A stretch of 64,000 nt of DNA from Mesorhizobium sp. PAMC28654 (GCF_020616515.1 NZ_CP085135.1:3906001-3970000); one strand, 5' to 3'; shown: positions 45,801 through 54,928, counted from the stretch's first letter. Notes: generated by a model not told the origin, from the letters alone. A program made the numbers and translations.

Positions 45801-46130
45801 GGCCGGGCCTGCGTGCCGGTCAGGACCGTGGAACAGTGCGACATCCGCGGTCAGGTCCACGGCAAGGGCGGCGCCTGCGTCTGCCCACGCGGGACCCAGG
45901 TGATCGACGGCGCATGCCGCGGATCTCAGCAGCAATGCGCGCCCGGCGCCCGGATGATCAACGGCCAGTGCCAGCCGGTAGGCGTCAGGCGTTTCTGTCC
46001 GCCAGGGACGGTCGGGCGGTTCCCGAACTGCGTCCCCGGCCGCCGGAACCCTTCGATCGAGGTCAATCCCGGCCTGCTGCTCAACCCGAACCTGCAGCCG
46101 AGACGCAGGCCGCTGGACACTCTGCAGTAG
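42819..46130 (+). CDS. Very large secreted DUF11/cysteine-repeat protein
   Basis: The 1103-aa product has a strong AGGAGGGAAAG before ATG 42819; an internal ATG 42882 is an alternative. The export region is around WLMAPGIAVAMLG. In order it holds a beta-rich N-terminal part, the module shared with the upstream protein (ECFKVERGTVDC to LCCTQTIDIV), three DUF11-type Ig-like domains (LKVEKHADVPRCTMAGGCDF, LILKKRARGEVCTADGVCTF, IRVEKTGDSSCQVGRPCSF) and six or seven EGF/TIL-like cysteine repeats of the form C..GQVRTQDGACVCPDGTQL..C. It looks like a surface or adhesion-type protein. Confidence 0.78.
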   Translation: MTILALSPLATSTRPTVMETIMKPLSYARRGSRWLMAPGIAVAMLGTTPGFTEDLAAKTSQAANPDPGLDLDNSRIINPEPGRVVPFFTKTGGQRGCDYVEYSLSFGLRGDPQSFANPSLVASLKAARLDFKDQLPHGLRVVNVQVSGDGTDSSGGPLPAATISTSASPNDTADVSDFRISASDLAGLGIPNERVINFRITAKIDHAAFPSPTIVDNQGMITVAKGGGTGTVIPSQDPSMPDDGNILTGVKTSIKIDVTKCNPPPPPQHECFKVERGTVDCVPGGGAFIYHMPVGPEMGGKWVQLSTTTPGITIIPDTQQVPSGGGVLNWKIVGASPGETIHIIVTGINSYAGPKEGWGLCCTQTIDIVIPPDLKCPPRDKEPDLKVEKHADVPRCTMAGGCDFTIRVTNVGTAPYNGKIVLDEVTLPAGSTIDSGPNAPWVCTPTTSPMICTYPVTTLNPGAFVDLTIGFKPAPGWQGHVLRNCATYDYSESGKPLFGSQQNDRGCASIPICQRGDRDCQPPVEKKVDLILKKRARGEVCTADGVCTFVIDVINNGTATYSGPLTVTDTYPGGAPASSTFGPTPPWTCGPTGPGQFRCDDAGITLVPGASTSIVVTAVMPAGYRSDTVENCAEVKPIPGETDLSNNKACAAERIRHPNGGSSIRVEKTGDSSCQVGRPCSFTITITNDGPGPFSGAVRIGDAIGVDGLGRLDGVAITSIDPPFGCSPEPAMLPASCIANLSLGAGESNVHHVTVVIPDDGRLASLQGTVNGQNCVGVLPPDTPVQGGGDVLPGNATNVQGDRGKAYACHPFTITHEVKQGCSTGFVMNDAGNCVCPQGTSFRNGQCSSGGGINLLPLPIPQRCVLLPGQVRTTDGQCICPRGSEVRNGRCAPSNQQPSGQCNLLPGQYRNQDGDCVCRQGVVVNGACQVINQRCTIRGAVPTPDGSCTCPDGTHRQNRACVPDRQKPSQCTLLRGQVRTQDGACVCPDGTQLRGRACVPVRTVEQCDIRGQVHGKGGACVCPRGTQVIDGACRGSQQQCAPGARMINGQCQPVGVRRFCPPGTVGRFPNCVPGRRNPSIEVNPGLLLNPNLQPRRRPLDTLQ

Positions 46131-46160
46131 GATACCGCGCACCGCGCGACAGACATCGAG

Positions 46161-46187
46161 ACCCCGCCGGTTCGCCGGCGGGGTTTT
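46161..46187 (+). terminator. Rho-independent terminator with TTCG tetraloop
   Basis: ACCCCGCCGG and CCGGCGGGGT pair perfectly across TTCG and are followed by a T-run, 30 bp after the stop of the DUF11 gene. Confidence 0.92.
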
Positions 46188-46354
46188 TCCTTGGCGGCAC
46201 GCCGCCATACGTCAGGTCGCGAAAAGGAGCGCGATTTGATCCCGACCGGGGCCCCGCTGTTCACATCGTCGCCCGAACGACGTGCCCACTCGACAAGCCA
46301 CATTCCGCGCATTAGGCAATCGATCGAGGCAAACGCACCCTGAAAGGCCGTCCC

Positions 46355-47032
46355 ATGAGCAAGAAAACCCTGATCGCACCCTCGGTGCTGGCGTCGGATT
46401 TTTCGAAGCTCGGCGATGAAGTGGAAGCGGTGGCGGCGGCCGGCGCAGACTGGATCCATCTCGACGTGATGGACGGGCATTTCGTACCGAACATCACGTT
46501 CGGCCCGCCGGTGATCAAGGCGATCCGCAACCGCACCAAGGCATTCTTCGACTGCCATCTGATGATTGCGCCTGCCGATCCGTATCTGGCCGCCTTTGCC
46601 GAGGCCGGCTGCGACGGCATGACGGTTCATGCCGAGGCCGGACCGCATCTCGACCGCTCGCTGCAGACAATCCGCAACCTCGGCAAGAAGGCCGGCGTGT
46701 CGCTCAACCCGGCGACGCCGGAAAGCGCCATCGAATATGTGCTCGACCGGCTCGACCTGATCCTGATCATGACCGTCAATCCGGGCTTCGGCGGCCAGGC
46801 TTTCATCCCGGGCATCGTCGAGAAGGTGAAGCGGGTGAAAGCATTGATCGGCGACCGCCCCATCCATATCGAGATCGACGGCGGCGTTTCCGCCGAAACC
46901 GCACCGCTGGTCACCGCCGCCGGCGCCAACGTCCTGGTGGCGGGCGCCGCCGTCTTCAAGGGCGGCAGCGTCGAGGCGTATCGGGCGAACATCGAGGCCA
47001 TCAGGTCAGCGGCCGACAGCGCGGCAAGCTGA
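46355..47032 (+). CDS. rpe: Ribulose-phosphate 3-epimerase
   Basis: The 225-aa TIM barrel interconverts ribulose 5-phosphate and xylulose 5-phosphate in the pentose phosphate/Calvin pathways. Metal and catalytic residues are visible: [42 protein letters not shown] and [12 protein letters not shown]. The length is typical. AAAGG precedes ATG 46355. Confidence 0.96.
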   Translation: MSKKTLIAPSVLASDFSKLGDEVEAVAAAGADWIHLDVMDGHFVPNITFGPPVIKAIRNRTKAFFDCHLMIAPADPYLAAFAEAGCDGMTVHAEAGPHLDRSLQTIRNLGKKAGVSLNPATPESAIEYVLDRLDLILIMTVNPGFGGQAFIPGIVEKVKRVKALIGDRPIHIEIDGGVSAETAPLVTAAGANVLVAGAAVFKGGSVEAYRANIEAIRSAADSAAS

Positions 47033-47078
47033 CGCAAATTGTAGCAAGCCTCGCCATCAACGGCCGTAGCCGGAGGGT

Positions 47079-48596
47079 ATGATGAGCAATCACCTGTTCG
47101 ACGCTTTCCGCTCCCGGATGCCCGCAGCCGATCGTCTTTTGCTGGAGGCGGATGACGGCCGCTCGCTCACCTATGGCGACATGCTGGCGCGATCGGCGCA
47201 GCTGGCGCATGCGCTCCTGCAACTGGATGTCGAGCCGGGCGACCGGATCGCCGTTCAGGTCGAGAAAAGCCCCGAGGCGTTGCTGCTCTATCTTGCCTGC
47301 GTGCGGGCAGGCGCCGTCTTCCTGCCGCTCAACACCGCCTACACGCTGACGGAACTCGGATATTTCTTCGAGGACGCCGAACCGCGCGTCATCGTCTGCG
47401 ATCCGGCAAGGGCTGCCGACATCGGGCGCCTGGTCGAGGCATCCGGCGCCGTCGTGGTCACGCTCGACCGCAATGGCCGGGGGTCGCTGACGGACCAGGC
47501 ATCAAGGCAATCTTCGGACTTCCACGATGTCGAGCGGGGCGCGGACGATCTCGCGGCGATCCTCTATACGTCGGGAACGACCGGCCGTTCGAAAGGCGCC
47601 ATGCTCAGCCATGAGAACCTGGCTTCGAACGCGCGCGTGCTGGTCGACCAGTGGCGCTTCACGAGCGGCGATGTGCTGGTCCACGCGCTGCCGATCTTCC
47701 ATACGCACGGGCTGTTCGTCGCCACCAACGTCATCCTGATGGCCGGCGCCTCAATGCTGTTCGAGCAGAAATTCGACCCGGCCCGCACCGTCTCGCTGCT
47801 GCCGCGCGCCACTACCCTGATGGGCGTCCCCACGTTCTATGTACGACTGCTGCAGCAGGCGGCCCTCGATCACGAGTCATCGAAGACCATCCGGCTGTTC
47901 ATTTCCGGATCGGCGCCGCTGCTGGCCGAGACGCACAAGGCATGGCGCGAGCGCACCGGCCACGCGATCCTCGAGCGCTACGGCATGACCGAGACCAACA
48001 TGAACACGTCGAACCCCTATGAGGGCGAACGGCGCGCCGGCACGGTCGGCTTCCCCTTGCCCGGCGTGGCACTGCGCATCGCCGATCCCGACGGCGGTGG
48101 AACGCTTGCCCAAGCGGAGGTCGGCATGATCGAGGTGAAAGGCCCGAACGTGTTCGGCGGTTATTGGCGCATGCCGGAAAAGACCAAGGCCGAATTTCGC
48201 GGCGACGGCTTCTTCATCACCGGCGATCTCGGCATCATCGACGCCGACGGCTATGTCCACATTGTCGGGCGCGGCAAGGACCTGATCATTTCCGGCGGCT
48301 ACAACATCTATCCGAAAGAACTTGAGAGCGAGATCGACGCGCTCGACGGGGTCAGCGAAAGCGCGGTCATCGGCGTCGCCCATCCTGATTTCGGCGAAGG
48401 CGTCACGGCGGTCGTGGTACGGTCGCCGGCCTCGACGATCACCGCCGCCGAAATCCTCGGCGCCATCGCCGAACGGGTGGCGAAATACAAGCATCCGAAG
48501 CGGGTGATCTTCGTCGACGAGTTACCGCGCAACACGATGGGCAAAGTGCAGAAGAATCTCTTGCGCGACGCCTACAAGGACCTCTACGCATCGTAG
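47079..48596 (+). CDS. matB: Malonyl-CoA synthetase
   Basis: The 505-aa ANL-superfamily ligase activates malonate to malonyl-CoA with ATP. It has the AMP-binding motifs YTSGTTGRSKGAMLSH, HTHGLFVATNVILMAG, RYGMTETNMNTSNPY (the MatB-specific form), GDLGIIDADGYVHIVGRGKDLIISGGYNIYP (in segments) and the catalytic lysine in RNTMGKVQKNLLR. Close to Rhizobium MatB; no matA or matC neighbour is in the window, so malonate uptake and decarboxylation would be encoded elsewhere. GGAGGG precedes ATGATG. Confidence 0.92.
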   Translation: MMSNHLFDAFRSRMPAADRLLLEADDGRSLTYGDMLARSAQLAHALLQLDVEPGDRIAVQVEKSPEALLLYLACVRAGAVFLPLNTAYTLTELGYFFEDAEPRVIVCDPARAADIGRLVEASGAVVVTLDRNGRGSLTDQASRQSSDFHDVERGADDLAAILYTSGTTGRSKGAMLSHENLASNARVLVDQWRFTSGDVLVHALPIFHTHGLFVATNVILMAGASMLFEQKFDPARTVSLLPRATTLMGVPTFYVRLLQQAALDHESSKTIRLFISGSAPLLAETHKAWRERTGHAILERYGMTETNMNTSNPYEGERRAGTVGFPLPGVALRIADPDGGGTLAQAEVGMIEVKGPNVFGGYWRMPEKTKAEFRGDGFFITGDLGIIDADGYVHIVGRGKDLIISGGYNIYPKELESEIDALDGVSESAVIGVAHPDFGEGVTAVVVRSPASTITAAEILGAIAERVAKYKHPKRVIFVDELPRNTMGKVQKNLLRDAYKDLYAS

Positions 48597-48609
48597 TTCA
48601 TACGGCGCG

Positions 48610-50688
48610 TTAATTCAGCTTGCGCGGCTTTTCGATCCTGGTGCCGGAACCCCACAAGGCGCGCTGGATCAGGTTGCGTTTGCGGTTGCGGGGCACAAGG
48701 TCGATATCCCCTACCAGTTTTGCGCCACCCTTGCGGCGCTCCAGCGTGATCTTGCGGGTATGGAAGGCTTCCAGTTCGGCGCGGTGCGCCACGCTGACGA
48801 TGGTGACCTCGGGCAGTTCACGGATCACCGTTTCCATCATCTGGTCCTGGCTCTTTTCGTCCAGCGCTGAGGTCGCCTCGTCCAGCACGACGATATCGGG
48901 ACTATGCAAGAGGAGACGCGCGAAGGCGACCCGCTGCTTTTCGCCGCCCGACAGGGTCTGGTCCCAGGGCGCTTCCTCCTTGATCCGGCCGGCGAGGTAG
49001 CCGAGGCCGACCTTGTCGAGGGCGACCTTGATCTGTTCGAGCTTCCAGTTGTTGGCGGCAGCGGGGTAGGCGACCACCCGGCGCAACGTCCCGGAAGGGA
49101 TGTAAGGCCGCTGCGGCAGCATGAACAATCGCTTGTCGGGATGGAAATTGACGCTGCCGCTTCCCCATGGCCACAGGCCTGCGATCGCTCGCACCAGCGT
49201 CGACTTGCCCGAGCCTGATTCGCCGGACACCAGCAGGCGCTCGCCCGGTTCGACCACGACCTCGGTTTCCTTGACCACGGACGTGCCGTCGTCGAGTGTC
49301 ACGGAGAGATTGTCGAGGGAGAGCATCGCTTCCCCCTTGGTCTCGCCTTGCTTGATGCGCCCGAGCTCTTCGCTCTGTTCGGCGCGCTCGAGTCCGTCGA
49401 GCGACATCATCAGCGAGGCGATGCGCCGTGCCGACGCGTTCCAGTCGGCAAGGCGCGGATAATTGTCGACCAACCAGCCGAAGGCACCCTGCACGATGGC
49501 AAAGGCGGAAGCCGCCTGCATCACCTGACCAAGCGTCATCGAGCCTTCGAGGAACTTTGGCGCGCACAGCAGCACCGGCACGACCGGCGCAAACAGGCTG
49601 GACCCTTGAGAGACCACCGCCGTGCGCATGTGCTGGCCGGTCAGCAATGCCCATTGCTTGAGCACGCCGGCAAAGGTCTTGTCGATGCCGCTGCGTTCCT
49701 CCTCTTCACCGCCGAGCAAGGCGATGCTCTCGCCGTTTTCGCGCACGCGCGTCAGCACGTAGCGGAATTCGGCCTCCGACTGGTTCTTCTTCTCGGAGAG
49801 CTGAACAAAATCGCGGCCGATGAGGAACATCGAGGTGGAGGTGATGGCGGCATAAAGCACCGCGGTGATGACGAGGAAGCCGGGCACGGTGAAGGTCGAG
49901 CCGCCCAATGTGAAGCTCAAGGCCCCGCCGATCGTCCACAGCACCACGATGAAAGTCGAGGCGGACAGAAAGGCTGATACGACGCCGGCGACAAAATCGA
50001 CGGGCGATTCCGTGGCGACGCGCAGGTCCTCCGAAAGGCGGGCCTCGGGGTTCTGGTGGTCGCCCTTCACGAGGTTCAGCTGGTAGTAGCGGCCATTGGC
50101 GAGCCAGCGCGCTACGACCGACGTCGTCAGCCACGACCGCCAGCGGCGCTGCATCGTCATGCGCAGATAGACCTGCGTGACGACAAGGCTCATGCTGCCA
50201 AGCACGAGTGGCACGAACACGGCGCTTAGAAAGTAAACGGTGTGGGCGTCACGCTTCTCGATGGCGTCGAAGATGGCACGGTTCCAGACATTGATCCCGT
50301 ACTGGAAGCCGACATTGACGCCGATCAGGATCAGCAGCCCTATGGTCAGCGGCCAGCCGAGCTTGTCGCCGTGCCGTCCCCAGTAACCACGCCCGCTGAT
50401 CCAGAAACGCCGCAGCAGGTATTTCTTGCGCGCCTGCTCGGTTTCCTCGGCCGTCAATTCCGGATCGGGTTCGACGGCTTCCGGTGGCGGAGCTTCGCAG
50501 ACCATTTCGGACGCGGCCGCTTCGACGATCGATGCCTTCTTACCGCGTGGCTTCTTTTGGCGTGGAGTTTCTTCGCGCGACTTCTCGTCAGGCGGCGTTG
50601 ATCGCCGCGGCTTTCGCTGATGCGGGCTGGGGGCGCCGCCCGGTTTAACACCGTCGGCCGGTTTCGATTTGGGTTTCGCCTCGGACAT
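48610..50688 (-). CDS. ABC transporter, fused membrane and ATPase domains (YddA/BacA-like)
   Basis: The product has 692 aa from ATG 50688. A charged Lys/Pro/Ser-rich N-terminal tail of about 90 residues precedes six membrane segments of the ABC_membrane_2/SbmA-BacA type (LTIGLLILIGVNVGFQYGINVWNRAIFDA in outline, TMQRRWRSWLT, YYQLNLV), then an ATPase domain: Walker A VSGESGSGKSTL, signature TLSGGEKQRVAFARLL, Walker B IVVLDEATSALDE and switch VAHRAELEAF. Relatives handle peptides, vitamin B12 or very-long-chain acyl precursors. The long hydrophilic tail is unusual. It converges with matB. Confidence 0.88.
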   Translation of the reverse strand: MSEAKPKSKPADGVKPGGAPSPHQRKPRRSTPPDEKSREETPRQKKPRGKKASIVEAAASEMVCEAPPPEAVEPDPELTAEETEQARKKYLLRRFWISGRGYWGRHGDKLGWPLTIGLLILIGVNVGFQYGINVWNRAIFDAIEKRDAHTVYFLSAVFVPLVLGSMSLVVTQVYLRMTMQRRWRSWLTTSVVARWLANGRYYQLNLVKGDHQNPEARLSEDLRVATESPVDFVAGVVSAFLSASTFIVVLWTIGGALSFTLGGSTFTVPGFLVITAVLYAAITSTSMFLIGRDFVQLSEKKNQSEAEFRYVLTRVRENGESIALLGGEEEERSGIDKTFAGVLKQWALLTGQHMRTAVVSQGSSLFAPVVPVLLCAPKFLEGSMTLGQVMQAASAFAIVQGAFGWLVDNYPRLADWNASARRIASLMMSLDGLERAEQSEELGRIKQGETKGEAMLSLDNLSVTLDDGTSVVKETEVVVEPGERLLVSGESGSGKSTLVRAIAGLWPWGSGSVNFHPDKRLFMLPQRPYIPSGTLRRVVAYPAAANNWKLEQIKVALDKVGLGYLAGRIKEEAPWDQTLSGGEKQRVAFARLLLHSPDIVVLDEATSALDEKSQDQMMETVIRELPEVTIVSVAHRAELEAFHTRKITLERRKGGAKLVGDIDLVPRNRKRNLIQRALWGSGTRIEKPRKLN

Positions 50689-50764
50689 GCGCCCCGACAA
50701 CGACCTCGAAATCAAAAGGTTTCATGACGTTCGCTTGAGACGAAAAAAGACCGACGACACCGGG

Positions 50765-51877
50765 TCATGGCGCATCAAGCAACTCGACGACGTGATCGGC
50801 GATCGCCAGGCTTGCCGTCAGGCCTGGACTCTCGATGCCGAACAGATTGATGAGCCGGCCAGCGCCGTGATCGGGAGGTCCCTGGATCATGAAATCGGCG
50901 GCAGATTGGCCGGGACCGGACAGTTTCGGCCTAATGCCGGCATAGGCCGGCTGCAGGGCTTCGTCGGTGAGCTCGGGCCAGTAGCGCCTGATTTCGTCGT
51001 GGAAGACCGCACCTCGAACGGGATCGACCGTGTAGTCCACGCTGTCGACCCATTCGACATCCGGACCGAAGCGCGCGCTGCCGGCAAGATCGAGGGTCAG
51101 ATGGACGCCGAGCCCGCCATCGACAGGCACCGGATAGATCAGCCGCGAAAAAGGCGAGCGGCCTGAAAGAGAAAAGTAGTTTCCGCGTGCCAGCCACAAG
51201 GGCGGAATGCGGTCTTGCGGAAAGCCGTCAATGCAACTGGCCAACGCCTGCGCGTCCAGGCCGGCGGCGTTGATGAGGGCGCCTGCCTGCAATGCGAAGG
51301 GTTCGCCATCGGCATCCTGCGTGCGGATTTCGATCCCGTCGGGCCCGGCGGCGGCGCCTGTAACGGTGGTGAGGAACGCAAATGATGCGCCAGCGGCTTC
51401 CGCATCGCCGCGCAGCGACAGCATCAGCGCGTGGCCGTCGATGATGCCGGTGGAAGGAGACAGCAACGCGCCGGCGCAGTTCAGCGCGGGTTCTAGGTTT
51501 TGTGCCTGCGCACGTGTCAGCAATTCGAGGTCGGCGACGCCGGAGCGTTCCGCATTGGTCCGGATCGCCGACAGTCTGTCGAGTTGCACGGGCTCGACGG
51601 CGACGATGAGCTTGCCGGTGCGCGCGTGTCCGATGTTTCGGTCACGGCAGTAGGCGTAGAGCCGTTCCCGCCCTTCAACGCACAGCCGGGCTTTCAGGCT
51701 GTTTGGTTCGTAGTAGATACCGGCGTGGATGACTTCGGAGTTGCGCGCACTTGTGCCGGTGCCGATGGCATCAGCCTTTTCGATCACCAGCACCGAGTTC
51801 CCTGACAGAGCAAGCGCCCTGGCAATGGCGAGGCCGACGACACCCGCTCCGGCGACAACGCAGTCGACTTCGTGCAT
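50765..51877 (-). CDS. FAD-dependent oxidoreductase, L-2-hydroxyglutarate-oxidase-like
   Basis: The 370-aa DAO-fold flavoprotein has the dinucleotide motif VVAGAGVVGLAIARAL, the GTGTSARNSEVIHAGIYY segment with the histidine used for covalent or close FAD binding, SPSTGIIDGHALML, and the terminal FGIESPGLTASLAIA. These match LhgO/YgaF proteins that return 2-hydroxyglutarate to 2-oxoglutarate. The substrate is not proven. AGGAACGATCCC precedes ATG 51877. It lies 50 bp downstream of nagA on the same strand. Confidence 0.85.
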   Translation of the reverse strand: MHEVDCVVAGAGVVGLAIARALALSGNSVLVIEKADAIGTGTSARNSEVIHAGIYYEPNSLKARLCVEGRERLYAYCRDRNIGHARTGKLIVAVEPVQLDRLSAIRTNAERSGVADLELLTRAQAQNLEPALNCAGALLSPSTGIIDGHALMLSLRGDAEAAGASFAFLTTVTGAAAGPDGIEIRTQDADGEPFALQAGALINAAGLDAQALASCIDGFPQDRIPPLWLARGNYFSLSGRSPFSRLIYPVPVDGGLGVHLTLDLAGSARFGPDVEWVDSVDYTVDPVRGAVFHDEIRRYWPELTDEALQPAYAGIRPKLSGPGQSAADFMIQGPPDHGAGRLINLFGIESPGLTASLAIADHVVELLDAP

Positions 51878-51927
51878 GGGATCGTTCCTCAGAGCGGTTC
51901 ATCGTTTCACGGAAACGCCGACCCGTT

Positions 51928-53100
51928 CTAGATCTTCGCGCCCGCTTTGAAAACGTTGGCGCCGTCGATCCAGACGCTCTTGACATCAAGGTCATCCGAC
52001 AGCACGACGATGTCGGCGGCGGTGCCATTGGCGAACCGCCCAAGCCGATGCGACTGGCCGATCGCTTGCGCCGGATAGAGCGAGGCCATGCGCAACGCCT
52101 CGTCGAGATCGAGGCCGATGACGCGGTGGACGAAGCGCACGGCCGAGATCATGTCGAGGTCGGCGCCGGCCAGCGTACCGTCGGCCAGCCGCAAGGTGCC
52201 ATCCTTGCGGAAAATGGTACGGCCGTTGAGCGTGAATGAGGTCATGTCGGTGCCGATCGTTGCCATGGCGTCGGTGACCAGGACAATTTTTGCCGGCCCC
52301 TGCTTGGCGCGGAGCGCGATCGCCATGGTGGCAGGGTCGACATGAATGCCGTCGGCGATGATGCCGGCGGACAGGGTGTCTATATCGATCGCCGCACCCG
52401 CAAGCCCCGGCTCGCGATTGCCGATCTGGCTCATGGCATTGAACAGATGCGTGACCATCGACGCCCCGGCATCGGCGAAGTCGCGGGCCTTGGCATAGCC
52501 GGTATCCGAATGGCCGAGGCTGATGACAACGCCCGCCTTCGTGAGAGCGGAAACACGGGCAGGATCGACGGATTCAGGTGCGATCGTCGTCAGCAATACA
52601 GGCAGCTGTTGCCGCGCGGCGATCAGCGATGCCTGGTCGGCATCCGTCATCGGTCTGATCAGCTTTGGGTCATGCGCGCCTTTGCGGGCGATCGACAGAT
52701 GCGGGCCTTCGAGATGCAGGCCGAGGAAGCCCGGCACCTTCAGTCGCGCGGCTTGCGCCCCGGCGGCAATCGCGGCGGCGGTGATCCCGGGCGTGTCAGT
52801 GATCAGCGTCGCCAGCAACGCCGTCGTGCCGAAGGGCGCATGCGCCCGGCAGATGGTTTCGATCGAGGCGACGTCGGGATGGTCGTTGAGCATGACGCCG
52901 CCGCCGCCATTGACCTGCAGGTCGACGAAGCCGGGCGCGAGGATGCCGCCGCCGGTGTCGACCTTGCTGATATCGGAGGGGACGGCGCCGGCAGGCAAGA
53001 TGGCTTCGACGAGGCCATCGCGCACGACAAGCGCATGGGCTTCATGCCAGTCGTCGCCGTCGAAAATACGGGCGCCAGTCAGGGAAAAGCGTTCGCTCAT
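51928..53100 (-). CDS. nagA: N-acetylglucosamine-6-phosphate deacetylase
   Basis: The 390-aa amidohydrolase removes acetate from GlcNAc-6-phosphate. Visible features are GGILAPGFVDLQVNGGGGV, the metal Glu in GLHLEGPHLS, VISLGHSDTGYA and THLFNAMSQIGNREPG, and the catalytic Asp in KIVLVTDAM. It overlaps the SIS gene by 4 bp and is last in the order nagK-GntR-SIS-nagA. The product, glucosamine 6-phosphate, is the substrate expected for the SIS protein. Confidence 0.95.
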   Translation of the reverse strand: MSERFSLTGARIFDGDDWHEAHALVVRDGLVEAILPAGAVPSDISKVDTGGGILAPGFVDLQVNGGGGVMLNDHPDVASIETICRAHAPFGTTALLATLITDTPGITAAAIAAGAQAARLKVPGFLGLHLEGPHLSIARKGAHDPKLIRPMTDADQASLIAARQQLPVLLTTIAPESVDPARVSALTKAGVVISLGHSDTGYAKARDFADAGASMVTHLFNAMSQIGNREPGLAGAAIDIDTLSAGIIADGIHVDPATMAIALRAKQGPAKIVLVTDAMATIGTDMTSFTLNGRTIFRKDGTLRLADGTLAGADLDMISAVRFVHRVIGLDLDEALRMASLYPAQAIGQSHRLGRFANGTAADIVVLSDDLDVKSVWIDGANVFKAGAKI

Positions 53101-54149
53101 ACTGTTTCCGTCACCTTGCGAAGATTGCGCGGCGTGTCCGGATCGAGGCCGCGATGGCGGGCGAAGGCCTCGACGAACATGTAGAAGGAGACGATCAGCG
53201 TCAACGGATCGGTCAGCGGGTGTCCGGTGGCGACATGCGGCAGGCGCGTGGCGCGATTGGCAAGCGCTGAGGTGACGAACACCGGTGCGCCCTTGGCCGC
53301 CAGGCTGTCGGCGGCCTCGGCGACGGACGGTTCGGAAGCGTCGCGCGCGGCCAGCGCCAGCACCGGAAAGTCCGGGCCGATCAGCGCCAGCGGGCCATGC
53401 ATGACTTCGGCCGCACTATAGGCCTCGGCATGCATGCCGCAGGTTTCCTTGAATTTCAGCGCCGCCTCGTTGGCCATCGCCGCCGACGGGCCGCGGCCCA
53501 GGATAAACAGCGACTTCTGCTTCTCGATCGTCTCGGCCAGCACGCTCATCCAGTCACAGGCGATCGCCTTGCGGAAATGCTCGGGCAAGCGGGCAAGTGC
53601 AGCCAGCAGCGCATCGTCGCCGGTGGAGTGCGCCATCAAGGCAAGGCCGGCGACTGCGGAATTGATGAAGGTCTTGGTCGCCGCCACGCTGCGCTCGGGT
53701 CCGGCCAGGATGTCGATGGAATAGTCCGACGCACGCGCCAGCGGGGAGTCGGCGGTGTTGGTGATGGCGACGGTCAATGCGCCGCCGGCCTTTGCCGCTT
53801 CCGCCATGGCTACGATGTCCGGGCTCTTGCCCGACTGCGAGATCGCCAGGCACGCGGAACCGTTGAGCCTGAGCTTGGCGCCATAGATCGAAGCGATCGA
53901 CGGGCCGACTGAAGCGACCGCAAGACCGGCGGTGAGCTCCACGGCATATTTCATGAAGGTGGCGGCATGGTCGGAGGAGCCGCGCGCCACGGTAACGACA
54001 AAATGCGGGTCGCGTTCGCGGATACCGCGACCGGCGTCCGTCAGCGCTGCTCCGGAGCCGTCGAGCAGGCGGGCGACGGCCTCCGGGATCTCCTCGATCT
54101 CGCGGCGCATATGGGTGATCCCTGTTGTCATCGTCGGCACTGCACTCAT
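53097..54149 (-). CDS. SIS-domain glucosamine-6-phosphate deaminase/isomerase-like protein
   Basis: The 350-aa protein has two SIS domains as in the isomerase half of GlmS: TVARGSSDHAATFMKYAVE, CLAISQSGKSPDIVAMAEAAK, GPSAAMANEAALKFKETCGMHAEAYSAAEVMHGPLALI (in segments). There is no glutaminase domain. In proteobacterial GlcNAc operons this protein type (NagB-II) replaces the classical NagB, converting glucosamine 6-phosphate to fructose 6-phosphate plus ammonia. Context between nagA and the GntR regulator supports that role. Confidence 0.9.
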   Translation of the reverse strand: MSAVPTMTTGITHMRREIEEIPEAVARLLDGSGAALTDAGRGIRERDPHFVVTVARGSSDHAATFMKYAVELTAGLAVASVGPSIASIYGAKLRLNGSACLAISQSGKSPDIVAMAEAAKAGGALTVAITNTADSPLARASDYSIDILAGPERSVAATKTFINSAVAGLALMAHSTGDDALLAALARLPEHFRKAIACDWMSVLAETIEKQKSLFILGRGPSAAMANEAALKFKETCGMHAEAYSAAEVMHGPLALIGPDFPVLALAARDASEPSVAEAADSLAAKGAPVFVTSALANRATRLPHVATGHPLTDPLTLIVSFYMFVEAFARHRGLDPDTPRNLRKVTETV

Positions 54150-54928
54150 GGTCGACCCTCTTCGCTCGGCCCTGTCAGCCGCAGTTCGGCGACGAAATCA
54201 TAGGCATCGCCCCTGTAGATGGAGCGGGTGAATTCGATCACCTTGCCGCTCGCCAGATAGGAAATACGCTCGATGTGCAGGCCGGCGACGCCGGGCGGCA
54301 CTTCGAGCAGGCGCGCGTCACCATCGCCGAGATTGGCGGCGGAAATGCGCTGCACCGCACGCACCGGCCGGTTTCCGGTTGTCTCAAGCGCCGCATAGAG
54401 CGAGGAACCTATCCCCGCCGGATCGGGCAGCACGCTGGCCGACAGCGAGGCGCGTTCGATCGCCAGCGGCGTGTCGTTGGCGATGCGCAGGCGCGCCACG
54501 CGCGCCACGAGCTCGTTCGACGACAGGCCGAGCACCATCATCTCGTCGGGCGAAGGGGCGTAAAGGCCACGGTCGAGCCAGGCCGAGCGCACCGCCATGC
54601 CGCGCCGGGCCATGTCCTCGGTGAAGGAGGTCAGCCGCGACAGCGACTGCTCGACGCGTTCCATGCGCGGCGCGACGAAGGTGCCGGAGCCATGGCGCTG
54701 GACGAGGATGCCGCCCTTGACGAGGTCCTGCACCGCCTTGCGCACGGTGACGCGCGAAATGTCGGCCTTGGTGGCGATGTCACGCTCGGAAGGCAGCGCG
54801 TCCCCCGGTCCGATCAGGCCGCGATTGACGGCGTCCTCGATGCTCTTGCGGAGCTGAAGATAGAGCGGCGCGCCGCTCTGCGACGATTGTTTCAGCGTGG
54901 CGAAGATCTGGTCGGCGGCCTCGCTCAT
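54146..54928 (-). CDS. GntR/HutC-family regulator of amino-sugar catabolism
   Basis: The 260-aa protein has an N-terminal GntR winged helix (PLYLQLRKSIEDAVNRGLI, LPSERDIATKADISRVTVRKAVQDLV, GSGTFVAPR) and a C-terminal UTRA effector domain (about 95-255, LGLSSNELVARVARLRIAN, ERISYLASGKVIEFTRSIYRGDAYDF). UTRA regulators of this kind sense GlcNAc-6P or GlcN-6P. Likely operators are the direct repeats at 55826-55845 and 55961-55978 in front of nagK and murQ. It overlaps both neighbours by 4 bp. Confidence 0.92.
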   Translation of the reverse strand: MSEAADQIFATLKQSSQSGAPLYLQLRKSIEDAVNRGLIGPGDALPSERDIATKADISRVTVRKAVQDLVKGGILVQRHGSGTFVAPRMERVEQSLSRLTSFTEDMARRGMAVRSAWLDRGLYAPSPDEMMVLGLSSNELVARVARLRIANDTPLAIERASLSASVLPDPAGIGSSLYAALETTGNRPVRAVQRISAANLGDGDARLLEVPPGVAGLHIERISYLASGKVIEFTRSIYRGDAYDFVAELRLTGPSEEGRP

